NCBI GenBank assembly: GCA_018676675.1
Contig: JABHEG010000149.1
Span: forward strand, 1-38,344
Source: Lentisphaerota bacterium
GTDB lineage: Bacteria; Verrucomicrobiota; Lentisphaeria; Oligosphaerales; JABHEG01
Length of the DNA stretch: 38,344 bases
Reading direction: 5' to 3'
Under the pieces are notes generated by a model, which was not told where the DNA came from, did no database searches, and saw only the letters and a program-made list of their open reading frames with translations. The translations under genes and the position numbers were made by a program. Positions 8,390 to 17,040 of the stretch are shown here, one piece after another. Numbering within the stretch: position 1 is the first letter of the stretch; each line of letters opens with the position of its first letter.

Positions 8390-10576
8390 ATGCCGTTGAC
8401 AGTTCACATGGTCAGCAATGCTCACCTGGATCCTGTGTGGCTGTGGCATTGGCAACGGGGCGCAGACGAGGCCCTCGCTACGTGCAGCGTGGCCTGTGAT
8501 CTCCTGGACGACTATGCGGACCTCCACTACTGCCGGGGGGAGGCGTGGGTCTATGAGCAGGTCCGCACCCTTGCCCCTGACTTGCTGGAACGCATCCGTG
8601 GTCACATTTCTTCAGGTCGTTGGGAGGTGGTGAATGGTTGGTGGGTCCAGCCCGACTGCAACCTGCCTACGCTCGCAGCCATCGGTGCCAGCGCTCGCCT
8701 GGGACATGCCTGGTTCAGGGAGCACCTTGGCCTCAAACACATACCTGTAGCTTACAACGTGGATTCCTTCGGGCATGGTGCATACCTTCCCCGAGCCATC
8801 GTGGATGCCGGGCAAGCGTTCTATGTGTTCACCCGGCCCGGCGTTTCCGAGAAGGACCTTCCCGCGCACCTGTTCCGGTGGCAGAGCCCGGATGGATCTG
8901 AGGTGCTGGCCTACCGCGTTCCCGCCGGTTACGCTGCCTGGGACACAGCCACTCTGGGAAACAAGGTGAGGGCGGCCATTGCGGCAAAGCAGGACGGTTT
9001 TGAGCATGTCATGTGCTTCTACGGTGTCGGCAATCACGGCGGCGGTCCCACCCGCGTTCTGATTGACTGGATCATCGACAACCGGCACGCCCACGATGGA
9101 GCTGAGCTGGTTTTCTCGAACCCCGGGCGCTTCTTTGCCGCTGTAGAGGAGAATCGACTCTCTGCCCCACTCGTTGTGGGTGAACTCCAGCACCACGCAG
9201 TCGGCTGTTACAGCGTGTGCGCTACGCTCAAACGTGCGGTGCGCCGGGCAGAGCTGGACGCCGTGGCTGCTGAGGCACTGGTGGCCGGCACCCCGGACGC
9301 TGCGGGACGGGCCGACCTTGACGAAGCGTGGCGCGCAGTCTGCTTCAACCAGTTCCATGATATCCTCCCCGGAAGCTCCGTGCGCACCGCGATGAGAGTG
9401 GCCGAGGCGGAGGCGGGACATGCTCAGACTCTACTGGACCGGCTGATCTACAAGCAACTGCGGAGCCGGTTCGGACGGCAGGCGTGTCCGGATGTGGAGG
9501 GACACCGTGTCCATATTGTCAACCGGTGCCAGGTCCGCTGGACCGGTTTGGCTGAGTTCGAGGCCTGGACTGATTTCCGTCCATGGCATCATCAGCTGGA
9601 AACACCGGACGGGATGCTCGTGCCCTGTCAGCTTACTCGACCTGAACAGCTCTGCATTGATCCGGGGGATGAGAACGGCCCTCGCCTGCTGATTCCCCTG
9701 GACCTGGCCCCCGGTGAGCACCGCATCCTGCGCATCGTGGATGCGGGACAGCCTCCGACCAGCGCGGACAGTGGTCGCTTCTCAGATGGCGTTCTGGCCA
9801 ACGGACTGATTCGGGTGACCTTTGGTGCCCCAGGCATTACGGCCATCGCGGACTTCGCAGGGAACCGGGGGTTGCTCGACGTCCCGATGGAGCTCGTCTG
9901 TCTGGAGGACACCAGCGACACGTGGTCACATGGAATCACGCGTTACACGGGCGAGGCGCTCGCGGTCGCCGCCTTTGGTCAGCCGCACCTGGTCGAAGAT
10001 GGCAGCTTCCGAACGACAGTTCGTATGGAAGGACACATCGGCAGTAGCCCCGCTCAGCTTCTCGTGTCGGTGATTGAAGGCACCCCGGCAGTTCGTGTTC
10101 GGTTGCGCACCAACTATCAGGAGCGTTTCAGTGTGCTCAAGGCCAGGATCCGGCTCGGCCGGGGCATATCCGGGCGATCTGATCGTGTGGCGGGGGGGTG
10201 GATTGGCCGCCCGTTCGATGGCGCTGAATACCCCTTGTCTCACGCCCTGCTGCTGAACGGCTCGCGGCCCGATGCCTTCGGCCTCGTGTTGCCGGACAGT
10301 TTTGCTGTTGACGTGGATCAGCAGGAGGCCCGCCCGACCCTGATCCGGAACTCCGCAAATGCCCTGCACAACTGCAAAGGGCGGGATCTGAACAGCATCC
10401 CTCGACTGAACGAGTACTTTGGCACCGATGAAGGTCCGCAGGACGTCCGATTTTCACTCGTTTGCGGCGCAAGCGCATCGCAGGATGAGTTGGAGAACAT
10501 ACTGAACGGTGACCTTCGGGCACCCTTCATGTGGGATGATTTCTGCGGCATCTCCAGGGTAGCCCCTTATGAGTAA
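8390..10576 (+). CDS. Glycoside hydrolase family 38-like alpha-mannosidase
   Basis: 728 aa. The GH38 landmarks are clear: zinc ligands His12 and Asp14 in NAHLDPVWLW, the catalytic nucleophile Asp125 in YNVDSFGHG, and the late metal-binding NQFHDILPGSS motif near residue 322. The enzyme should release terminal alpha-mannose with retention of configuration. There is no signal peptide, so it acts in the cytoplasm on imported oligosaccharides. It is shorter than classic GH38 enzymes (800-1050 aa), mainly in the C-terminal beta domains. The start ATG has a modest GAGAGGG upstream. It lies 31 bp before a second large carbohydrate gene, and both are probably one operon acting on the same glycan. Confidence 0.9.
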   Translation: MPLTVHMVSNAHLDPVWLWHWQRGADEALATCSVACDLLDDYADLHYCRGEAWVYEQVRTLAPDLLERIRGHISSGRWEVVNGWWVQPDCNLPTLAAIGASARLGHAWFREHLGLKHIPVAYNVDSFGHGAYLPRAIVDAGQAFYVFTRPGVSEKDLPAHLFRWQSPDGSEVLAYRVPAGYAAWDTATLGNKVRAAIAAKQDGFEHVMCFYGVGNHGGGPTRVLIDWIIDNRHAHDGAELVFSNPGRFFAAVEENRLSAPLVVGELQHHAVGCYSVCATLKRAVRRAELDAVAAEALVAGTPDAAGRADLDEAWRAVCFNQFHDILPGSSVRTAMRVAEAEAGHAQTLLDRLIYKQLRSRFGRQACPDVEGHRVHIVNRCQVRWTGLAEFEAWTDFRPWHHQLETPDGMLVPCQLTRPEQLCIDPGDENGPRLLIPLDLAPGEHRILRIVDAGQPPTSADSGRFSDGVLANGLIRVTFGAPGITAIADFAGNRGLLDVPMELVCLEDTSDTWSHGITRYTGEALAVAAFGQPHLVEDGSFRTTVRMEGHIGSSPAQLLVSVIEGTPAVRVRLRTNYQERFSVLKARIRLGRGISGRSDRVAGGWIGRPFDGAEYPLSHALLLNGSRPDAFGLVLPDSFAVDVDQQEARPTLIRNSANALHNCKGRDLNSIPRLNEYFGTDEGPQDVRFSLVCGASASQDELENILNGDLRAPFMWDDFCGISRVAPYE

Positions 10577-10607
10577 TCCGTGAAGGAAGAGCACAGGGAG
10601 AAGCACG

Positions 10608-13475
10608 ATGTCTCAGTTCGCACCGCCTCCAGCGCAGCCTGGCGAAGACGCGTGGAGGTTTATTGACGAGCTCAAGGAGCCGCTCTGGGATCATCACTCC
10701 TGGACGAAACGGGACCTGCGCCCGGGTGAAGCCGCTCTCGGGAAACACATCACGCTTGCAGCTGACTTCCCGGACCCGGAGGGATTGCTCGAAACGGCGT
10801 ATGGGGACCTCGAGGCATTCCTTGCCGCGGGGAAAGTGAGCGTAGGGGACAGCGGTTATCTCCTGCAGACTGCGTTGCTCTCCACGCTCCCTGAGGAGAC
10901 CTATTGCATCGAGGTGGAGGATGAGCGGTGCGTCGTGTCGGCTGGTGACACGGAGGGCATCCGGCGGGCTTTGGTGCGCCTGGAGGATGACATGCTTCAC
11001 GCCGGCGGGCCTTTCCTCCCGCTCGGCATCCGCGAGCGTGGCCCGTTTGTCAAACGGCGGATCTCCCGTTGCTTCTTTGGACCGATCAAACGCCCACCAA
11101 AGCTCCGTGATGAGCTGATGGATGAGGTCAATTACTACCCCGCTGAATACCTGAATCGTCTCGCCCACGAGGGCGTCAACGGACTTTGGTTGACCATCGA
11201 GTTCCGGGATCTCTGCAAGACATCCTTTACGCCTCACTACGGGGCTGAAGCCGAGCGGCGTCTGGGGAAGCTGCGTCGTACCGTAGAGACCTGCCGGCGT
11301 TACGGGATCCGGACCTACATTTTCTGCATCGAGCCCCGAGCCTGGGATGCGGATGACCCGGTGCTGGTTGATCACCCCGAGCTCGCGCTGGGCAGCCCGA
11401 GCTACGGGAACAAGCGCCTGTTCTGCCCGTTCTCCGACACGGCACAGAAGTACCTGTACGAGGCAGTCAACGGGATCTTCAAGGCTGTCCCGAATCTGGG
11501 CGGACTCATCAATATCAGCCATGGCGAACGGGCGACGACGTGTCTCAGTCAAATGGCCTCGACTGACAGTGAAGGCGTGGGTTGCCCCGTCTGTTCACAG
11601 AAACAACCGTGGGAGATCCTGCATGGCTCTCTGACCCCCATGGAACGCGGCATGCATGATGCGAACCCGGACGCCGAGCTGATCAGTTGGCTGTATATGC
11701 CACAGAACATTCCGCTTGGAGACTGGGTCTTCGATATCCCCAGGCACACACCCGATGGTGTCATCCTGCAGTTCAATTTCGAGACCGGTGTGCGCAGCAA
11801 CATGTTCGGCAAGGAACGCGTTGGCGGCGACTATTGGATATCGAATCCCGGCCCGAGCGATCGTTTTGCCCGAGTGGCGGAGGCCGCCCGGGAAGCCGGC
11901 ACAGCCATGTCGGCCAAGATTCAGACGGGGTGCTCACACGAAGTTGCCAGTGTGCCTTTTGTCCCTGTTCCGTCGCTGCTCTATGACAAGTTCAAGGGAA
12001 TGCGCGAGCTCGGTGTGACGCACACGATGCTTTGCTGGTATTTCGGGAACTATCCCGGGTTGATGAACAAAGCGGCCGGCGAGCTGTCATTTCTGACGTT
12101 TCATGAGGGGGAGGCAGAGTTCCTTATGGAGCTGGCGGCGCCCTGCTGGGGCGACCAATCCCGGCAGGTTGTCCAAGCCTGGCGTCAGTTCTCTGAAGCC
12201 TACTCGAACTATCCGCTGACGAACATTTTCCAGTACTACGGCCCCATGCATGATGGTCCTGTTTGGCCCCTCCATCTGGAACCTGTGGATGCTCAACTCT
12301 CGCCGACTTGGCTCCTGGGATCCACGGTCACCCGGGAAGCCTATCCCCCGAGTGCAGACCGGGTCGCGGAAGCGTTTGCCTATGTCTACACTCAGGAAGA
12401 GGCCCTCGAGCTGGTTCGCCGGATCGCCGAAGGCTGGTCCCGCGGGATCGAGCTTCTGGCGGCTGTCCGCCCACATGTCGCCGAGGACCGTGAACGACTG
12501 CTCGACATCGGCGTTGCCGAAGCTCTGGGCCTTCAGTTCCGGAGCGCCTTCAACATTCTGCGGTTCTACGAGCGTCGCGAGCGTCTGCTGCGCATGGATG
12601 GTATGGAACGTATCGACCTCCTGGCATCCATGGCGGAGATCGTTCGGGAGGAGATGGCGAACGATGAACGGCTCATCGAGCTTTGCGAGGAAGACTCCCG
12701 GCTTGGCTTCCATTCCGAAGCAGAGGGGTACAAGTATTTCCCCGACAAACTCCGCTGGCGCATCGACCAGCTGCAAGGGTTGCTGGACCGGGAGTTTCCG
12801 GCCATCGAGCGATCCATCCGGAACGGAAGTGATCTGTTCCCCGAATACACCGGCAAAGCGCCGACCGGGCCTCAGGCGCGGTGCAAAGCGCACCCCGGAC
12901 TGGATGCCGTGTGGGCCAATCCCGAACGCCCTTTCGAGGAGGAACTCGTTCCGGAGAGCGCGTGGATGAATTCCGATGTCCCGTGTTCGGAGGACACCGA
13001 CCGGCCTACCCGCTGGGGGTTCTGGCGGGATGAAGATGCCATCTACTTGCTTGCGCACTGCCCCGAACCCGCAGCACGGAAGGGCTTCAGCTTTTCCGGC
13101 GCTCCTGAAGAGCGGTCTTTGCCTGAACTGGGGGTCACGGACAGTATCATCCTGCGGCTTGAGCCCCGACGACTGTGGCCGTCGCAGCGCTTTGGGGTGG
13201 CGGTCGATGGGGGATGGCTGGAAGGCGAGGACTACGATGTCCGCGTCGGCATCCTGGAGGACGCCTGGCAGGCCATCATCCGCATTCCATACGAGTGCTT
13301 TGGCGCCGATCCCAAAGAACCCGCTCCCATCCGAGTGGACGTTCAGAGGAACCTTCCCGCTACCGGAGGCCGGCCCCGGGAAGTCCACCATTGGCTGACT
13401 CCTCATCCGTGGCTTGCGCGCCTGCGGCTCGGGGCAGACAACCCGGCGGACCTCGGGTGGCTGACGTTCGAGTAG
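10608..13475 (+). CDS. Large putative glycoside hydrolase, GH20/GH67-like, with C-terminal CBM9-like domain
   Basis: 955 aa, no signal peptide. Residues about 45-140 resemble the GH20/GH67 N-terminal accessory fold (SAGDTEGIRRALVRLED). A barrel-like region follows from about 150, with LAHEGVNGLWLTIEFRDL, RYGIRTYIFCIEPRAW and INISHGERATTC. A CxxC pair at C326/C329 (GCPVCSQ) is unusual for a glycosidase and may bind a metal. From about residue 765, HPGLDAVWANPE onwards looks like a CBM9-type sugar-binding domain (YLLAHCPEP, then an LRLEPR strand). The catalytic residues cannot be assigned safely. AGGGAG precedes the ATG. Its position 31 bp after the GH38 gene implies joint processing of a mannose-containing glycan in the cytoplasm. 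It could instead be a non-catalytic member of the same fold. Confidence 0.7.
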   Translation: MSQFAPPPAQPGEDAWRFIDELKEPLWDHHSWTKRDLRPGEAALGKHITLAADFPDPEGLLETAYGDLEAFLAAGKVSVGDSGYLLQTALLSTLPEETYCIEVEDERCVVSAGDTEGIRRALVRLEDDMLHAGGPFLPLGIRERGPFVKRRISRCFFGPIKRPPKLRDELMDEVNYYPAEYLNRLAHEGVNGLWLTIEFRDLCKTSFTPHYGAEAERRLGKLRRTVETCRRYGIRTYIFCIEPRAWDADDPVLVDHPELALGSPSYGNKRLFCPFSDTAQKYLYEAVNGIFKAVPNLGGLINISHGERATTCLSQMASTDSEGVGCPVCSQKQPWEILHGSLTPMERGMHDANPDAELISWLYMPQNIPLGDWVFDIPRHTPDGVILQFNFETGVRSNMFGKERVGGDYWISNPGPSDRFARVAEAAREAGTAMSAKIQTGCSHEVASVPFVPVPSLLYDKFKGMRELGVTHTMLCWYFGNYPGLMNKAAGELSFLTFHEGEAEFLMELAAPCWGDQSRQVVQAWRQFSEAYSNYPLTNIFQYYGPMHDGPVWPLHLEPVDAQLSPTWLLGSTVTREAYPPSADRVAEAFAYVYTQEEALELVRRIAEGWSRGIELLAAVRPHVAEDRERLLDIGVAEALGLQFRSAFNILRFYERRERLLRMDGMERIDLLASMAEIVREEMANDERLIELCEEDSRLGFHSEAEGYKYFPDKLRWRIDQLQGLLDREFPAIERSIRNGSDLFPEYTGKAPTGPQARCKAHPGLDAVWANPERPFEEELVPESAWMNSDVPCSEDTDRPTRWGFWRDEDAIYLLAHCPEPAARKGFSFSGAPEERSLPELGVTDSIILRLEPRRLWPSQRFGVAVDGGWLEGEDYDVRVGILEDAWQAIIRIPYECFGADPKEPAPIRVDVQRNLPATGGRPREVHHWLTPHPWLARLRLGADNPADLGWLTFE

Positions 13476-13621
13476 ATGCCACGGTCCCACCGCCGACCCG
13501 AAGGGCGCGGTCCTGGCGTTGGGTTAAGCCGCAAAACGACTCCCACGGCCTCGTGCCGTGGGTGAGCGAGATTGGTCCCGCAGACGACCGGCGCCATCCT
13601 CGAATGGCGTTTGGATAGGGG
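13476..13621. terminator. Region after the glycosidase operon with a hairpin at 13542-13562
   Basis: A perfect 8-bp stem, CCCACGGC (13542-13549) and GCCGTGGG (13555-13562), with loop CTCGT, lies 67 bp after the stop of the 955-aa gene. No U-tract follows, so it is a possible terminator or RNA stabiliser. Nothing else is recognised here. Confidence 0.4.
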
Positions 13622-13720
13622 CAATCGGGGCATGGCAGCCCCTCCCACGTTGGCTGTACCTGACCTCAATGTGGGAGGCGGTGCCATCCGGCGACCTCTT
13701 CCTAGCTGCATTTTCCGCCG
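13622..13720 (-). repeat. REP-like inverted-repeat element, copy A
   Basis: On the reverse strand this element carries the head GTGGGAG, then GGGC, loop TGCCAT and GCCC. On the forward strand it carries a second unit, GTGGGAG then GCGG, TGCCAT and CCGG. The two units face each other, giving a long cruciform. Positions 13622-13654 match 22254-22286 exactly over 33 bp in inverse orientation, and 13676-13695 match 22157-22176 over 20 bp. The head-plus-hairpin structure is that of REP sequences mobilised by RAYT transposases, one of which is encoded beside copy B. Confidence 0.75.
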
Positions 13721-13828
13721 TTTGTCTTAGCGCCATTCGTCTTTGATCTCGCCGCAGGCGTCGCCTCCTTCTGTCCTGCGGTCCTCGGCTCCACGGTTGG
13801 CTTTCCTAGTGAATGATGACTATGCCGG

Positions 13829-13856
13829 TTGGCATTACGGGCATTAGGCGTATTGT
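13829..13856 (+). promoter_or_regulatory. Candidate sigma-70 promoter of the sulfur operon
   Basis: TTGGCA (5/6 to TTGACA) at 13829-13834, a 16-bp spacer, then TATTGT (4/6 to TATAAT) at 13851-13856, 79 nt before the larE start. It is the best match upstream of the operon, seen by eye only. Confidence 0.4.
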
Positions 13857-13934
13857 AGTGTTGTAGACAGCAAAAAGGGATTTGGAACGTGGATGCGGCA
13901 TGGGGGGGGGCAACCGACATGACAGGAGCTAACG

Positions 13935-14843
13935 GTGATCGTGAAAACCGGAGCAGAGCAGGACTCTCCACTGAACGACAGCGCCCTCGGTCTGACGTAT
14001 GACGACCTGACGGCCCACTTTGAGGGGATGGGCCGGGTGGTGGTGGCCTTTTCCGGCGGAGTGGACAGCAGCTTGTTGTTGGCGGCGGCACACGACGCGC
14101 TTGGGAACAAGGTGTTGGCCGTCACGGCATGTTCAGCGACCTACCCGAGCCACGAACGTGAGTTCGCGATTTCGCTGGCGGGGGAGCTTGGGGTTCGACA
14201 CAGGGTGATTGACTCGGACGAGCTTGATGATGCGGACTACCGCGCAAACCCGACAAATCGCTGCTACTACTGCAAGAGTGAACTGTTCTGCAAACTCCAG
14301 GCCATCGCTGCTGAGGAGAAGGCTGATGTGGTTCTGGACGGCTCGAACGACGATGACCGATCAGACTTCCGGCCCGGACGGCAGGCGGCGCGTGAATTCG
14401 ATGTCAGATCCCCTCTGATGGAATTGAAGCTTGGGAAGGACGCGATTCGGCGTTTGGCGCGAGGCCGGGGATTGCCCAACTGGGACCAGCCCGCCTGTGC
14501 ATGCCTCGCTTCCCGGATTCCCTATGGCGAGGAGATCACCCCCGCCCGACTCCAGCGTGTGGGTGGAGCCGAGCAGGCTATCCGTGGTCTGGGCTTGAGA
14601 GTGGTGCGGGTCCGGGACCACGGGGACCTTGCCCGGGTGGAGCTGGGGCCAGACGAACTCGACTCCGCGGTCACCGCGGACATCCGGCAGCAAATAGCCC
14701 AGATCGGCCGAGACCAGGGCTACACCTATGTGTGCCTGGACCTGTTGGGCTACCGAACCGGGGCGATGAACGAAGTCCTGGGCGATGGCGAACTCGCCGT
14801 CCATCGAGAGCTCGACCCCGGGAAGAGCACCTCTCCCAGATAG
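13935..14843 (+). CDS. larE: LarE-family ATP-dependent sulfur transferase (three-cysteine type)
   Basis: 302 aa, PP-loop ATPase with SGGVDSS at 40-46. LarE adds sulfur to the carboxylates of the pyridine-dicarboxylate precursor of the nickel-pincer nucleotide cofactor. The founding Lactobacillus enzyme gives up its own active-site Cys. This protein has Cys110 and Cys113 in NRCYYCK plus Cys190 in CACLASRIPYG, the three-Cys pattern reported for LarE proteins that hold a [4Fe-4S] cluster and use external sulfide. That assignment is inference from family knowledge. The start is GTG with AGGAG 6 nt upstream. It heads a six-gene sulfur operon; larA, larB and larC are not in the window, so the cofactor user must be elsewhere or LarE here has another target. 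Confidence 0.85.
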   Translation: MIVKTGAEQDSPLNDSALGLTYDDLTAHFEGMGRVVVAFSGGVDSSLLLAAAHDALGNKVLAVTACSATYPSHEREFAISLAGELGVRHRVIDSDELDDADYRANPTNRCYYCKSELFCKLQAIAAEEKADVVLDGSNDDDRSDFRPGRQAAREFDVRSPLMELKLGKDAIRRLARGRGLPNWDQPACACLASRIPYGEEITPARLQRVGGAEQAIRGLGLRVVRVRDHGDLARVELGPDELDSAVTADIRQQIAQIGRDQGYTYVCLDLLGYRTGAMNEVLGDGELAVHRELDPGKSTSPR

Positions 14844-14850
14844 GCGAAGC

Positions 14851-16014
14851 ATGAGCGACGTGAGTGACACGAAACTTGAGACCTTCCTGGCCCAGGCGGG
14901 TTCGCGCTGGGACGAGGCCACTGGCGCCGTATCCATGCCGGTTTACCGAAGCTCCACATTCCGCCATCCCGGTTTGGGAAAGAGCACAGGATTCGACTAC
15001 TCCCGGACCGCCAACCCAACGCGTTCCGTCGTGGAAGAGACATTGGCCTGGGCCGAGGGGGGGGGCGATGCCCGAGCCTCTGCTTTTTCGTCGGGGCTGG
15101 CGGCCATTGATGCGGTGGCTCGCCTTTTCGGGCCAGGCGATCGAATGGTGGTGACCGAGGATCTGTACGGCGGCACATTCCGCCTTTTCGAGAAGTTGCA
15201 CAAGCCGTATGGCCTCGAGACAGTCTATGTCGACACCACCGACCTGGGAGCAGTCGAGAACGCCCTGGCGCATCCCCGGGTCAGGGCCGTCTTCCTGGAA
15301 GTCCCCAGCAATCCGTTACTCAACGTGAGCGATGTCCGGACAATCGCCGGCCTGGCTGCCTCACGCGGTGCGCTGACCATCGTCGACAACACGTTCCTGA
15401 CTTTTTGTCGGCAACGCCCCATGGAGCTCGGGGCCGATCTGGTCATCTACAGCGCCACCAAATATCTTGGGGGGCACGACGATCTTCTAGGAGGAGTTGT
15501 GATCAGCCGTCGGCCGGAGTTGGCCGAAGAGATCGCTTTCTACCAGAACGCAGCGGGCGCCATCCTCTCTCCGGACGAAGCCTGGTTGCTCCTGCGTGGT
15601 CTGAAAACCCTCCCGTTGCGCCTCGCCAAGCAGGAAGCGAATGCGCGGGTGTTGGCGGAGTGGCTCGCGGCGCACCCACGGGTCAGCCGTACCTATTACC
15701 CAGGCCTGCCCGACCATCCCGGGAACGGCATTTTCAGAGATCAGGCCTCTGGCGACGGTGGGGCGATGGTGGCGTTCGAGGTGGCGGACGCGGCCCGGGT
15801 GCCTGATATCCTCTCCGGTGTCCGCGTTTTCATGTTCGCCGAGAGTCTGGGAGGAGTCGCGTCGCTGATCACGTTTCCCTCCGTACAGACGCACGCTGAC
15901 ATCGACCCGGAAACTCGTGACCGTCTGGGGATCAGCAACCGTCTGCTGCGCCTGTCCATTGGTATCGAGGATGCCGAGGATCTTCGCCAGGACCTGGAGC
16001 GCGTGCTCCAGTGA
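14851..16014 (+). CDS. Trans-sulfuration PLP enzyme (cystathionine gamma-synthase / gamma- or beta-lyase family)
   Basis: 387 aa, Cys/Met-metabolism PLP family. The PLP lysine is Lys204 in YSATKYLGGH; SSGLAA (80-85) and VTEDLYGGTF (101-110) are the phosphate- and ring-binding segments, and DYSRTANPTR (49-58) supplies the active-site Tyr/Arg from the neighbouring subunit. Synthase, gamma-lyase and beta-lyase activities cannot be told apart by eye. The stretch after VDNTF is LTFCRQRP rather than the common LSPYLQ/ASP form, which may alter substrate choice. The start at 14851 lies 7 bp after larE, with AGGCGA upstream. In this operon it may feed cysteine/homocysteine exchange or release sulfide for LarE. 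Confidence 0.85.
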   Translation: MSDVSDTKLETFLAQAGSRWDEATGAVSMPVYRSSTFRHPGLGKSTGFDYSRTANPTRSVVEETLAWAEGGGDARASAFSSGLAAIDAVARLFGPGDRMVVTEDLYGGTFRLFEKLHKPYGLETVYVDTTDLGAVENALAHPRVRAVFLEVPSNPLLNVSDVRTIAGLAASRGALTIVDNTFLTFCRQRPMELGADLVIYSATKYLGGHDDLLGGVVISRRPELAEEIAFYQNAAGAILSPDEAWLLLRGLKTLPLRLAKQEANARVLAEWLAAHPRVSRTYYPGLPDHPGNGIFRDQASGDGGAMVAFEVADAARVPDILSGVRVFMFAESLGGVASLITFPSVQTHADIDPETRDRLGISNRLLRLSIGIEDAEDLRQDLERVLQ

Positions 16015-16070
16015 ACGATGCAGACATCGATGGAAAGAACAGAGAGAACGCACATAGCAGGAGCAAGACC

Positions 16071-17030
16071 ATGGGCAGCTACTTCCTCGACAACTCGTTA
16101 TCCATCGGCCACACGCCGATGGTCAGACTGAACCGCATCACCAACGGCGCTAAAGCAACCGTTCTGGCCAAGATCGAAGGCAGGAATCCAGCCTACTCGG
16201 TGAAATGCCGCATCGGTGCGAACATGGTTTGGGACGCCGAAGAGCGCGGCGTTCTGAAGCCAGGCGTCGAGATTGTCGAACCCACCAGCGGGAACACGGG
16301 TATCGCTCTTGCGTACGTCAGCGCCGCCCGCGGCTACAAACTCACCTTGACCATGCCTGACAGCATGAGTGTCGAGCGGCGGCGCGTCCTTGCGGCTTTT
16401 GGAGCCAACCTGGTACTCACTCCGGGGTCCGCGGGAATGAAGGGCGCCATCGATCGCGCGGAGGAGATCGCGGCGTCCGAACCCGGACGCTATTTCGTGC
16501 CGCAGCAGTTCAAGAATCCCGCCAATCCGGAGATTCACGAGAAGACGACCGGCCCGGAAATCTGGGACGCTACTGATGGCAAGGTTGATGTCCTCGTCGC
16601 AGGTGTCGGGACGGGAGGGACGATCAGCGGGGTCTCGCGGTACGTGAAAGTGGTCCAGGGCGCTCCTCTCGTCTCGGTGGCGGTCGAGCCCAGGGAGAGT
16701 CCGGTGATTTCCCAGGCATTGGCAGGGATTGACCTGAAGCCCGGGCCTCACAAGATCCAGGGCATCGGGGCGGGGTTCATTCCCGAGAACCTGGACCTCT
16801 CGCTCATTGATCGAGTGGAGGGCATTGGGAGCACCGAAGCCGTCGAGTATTCCCGGCGATTGGCGCGTGAGGAAGGTCTGCTGTCAGGCATCTCCAGCGG
16901 CGCCGCTGTTGCCGTTGCCGCCCGACTGGCCCGCCTTAGCGAGTTTGCGGGGAAGACGATCGTCGTCATTCTTCCCGATGCCGGTGAGCGTTACCTGTCA
17001 ACCGTTCTGTTCGAGGGGACAAGGTCCTGA
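16071..17030 (+). CDS. cysK: Cysteine synthase A (O-acetylserine sulfhydrylase)
   Basis: 319 aa, PLP-dependent beta-substitution enzyme making cysteine from O-acetylserine and sulfide. The PLP lysine is Lys45 in NPAYSVKCRIGANM, the same form as in enterobacterial CysK. PTSGNTGIALAYV binds the substrate carboxylate, and GVGTGGTISGVSRY holds the PLP phosphate. I place the start at 16071 because AGGAG lies 8 nt upstream and the earlier in-frame ATG at 16011 would overlap the previous gene and add a non-native leader. No serine acetyltransferase gene is in the window. Confidence 0.92.
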   Translation: MGSYFLDNSLSIGHTPMVRLNRITNGAKATVLAKIEGRNPAYSVKCRIGANMVWDAEERGVLKPGVEIVEPTSGNTGIALAYVSAARGYKLTLTMPDSMSVERRRVLAAFGANLVLTPGSAGMKGAIDRAEEIAASEPGRYFVPQQFKNPANPEIHEKTTGPEIWDATDGKVDVLVAGVGTGGTISGVSRYVKVVQGAPLVSVAVEPRESPVISQALAGIDLKPGPHKIQGIGAGFIPENLDLSLIDRVEGIGSTEAVEYSRRLAREEGLLSGISSGAAVAVAARLARLSEFAGKTIVVILPDAGERYLSTVLFEGTRS

Positions 17031-17040
17031 AGCTCCGCGA

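Noticed and set aside
12087..13490. Long reverse-strand open frame (467 codons) antisense to the 955-aa gene
   Set aside because: It mirrors the GC-rich codon pattern of the real gene, has no domain motif and no ribosome site; the forward gene has clear family features.
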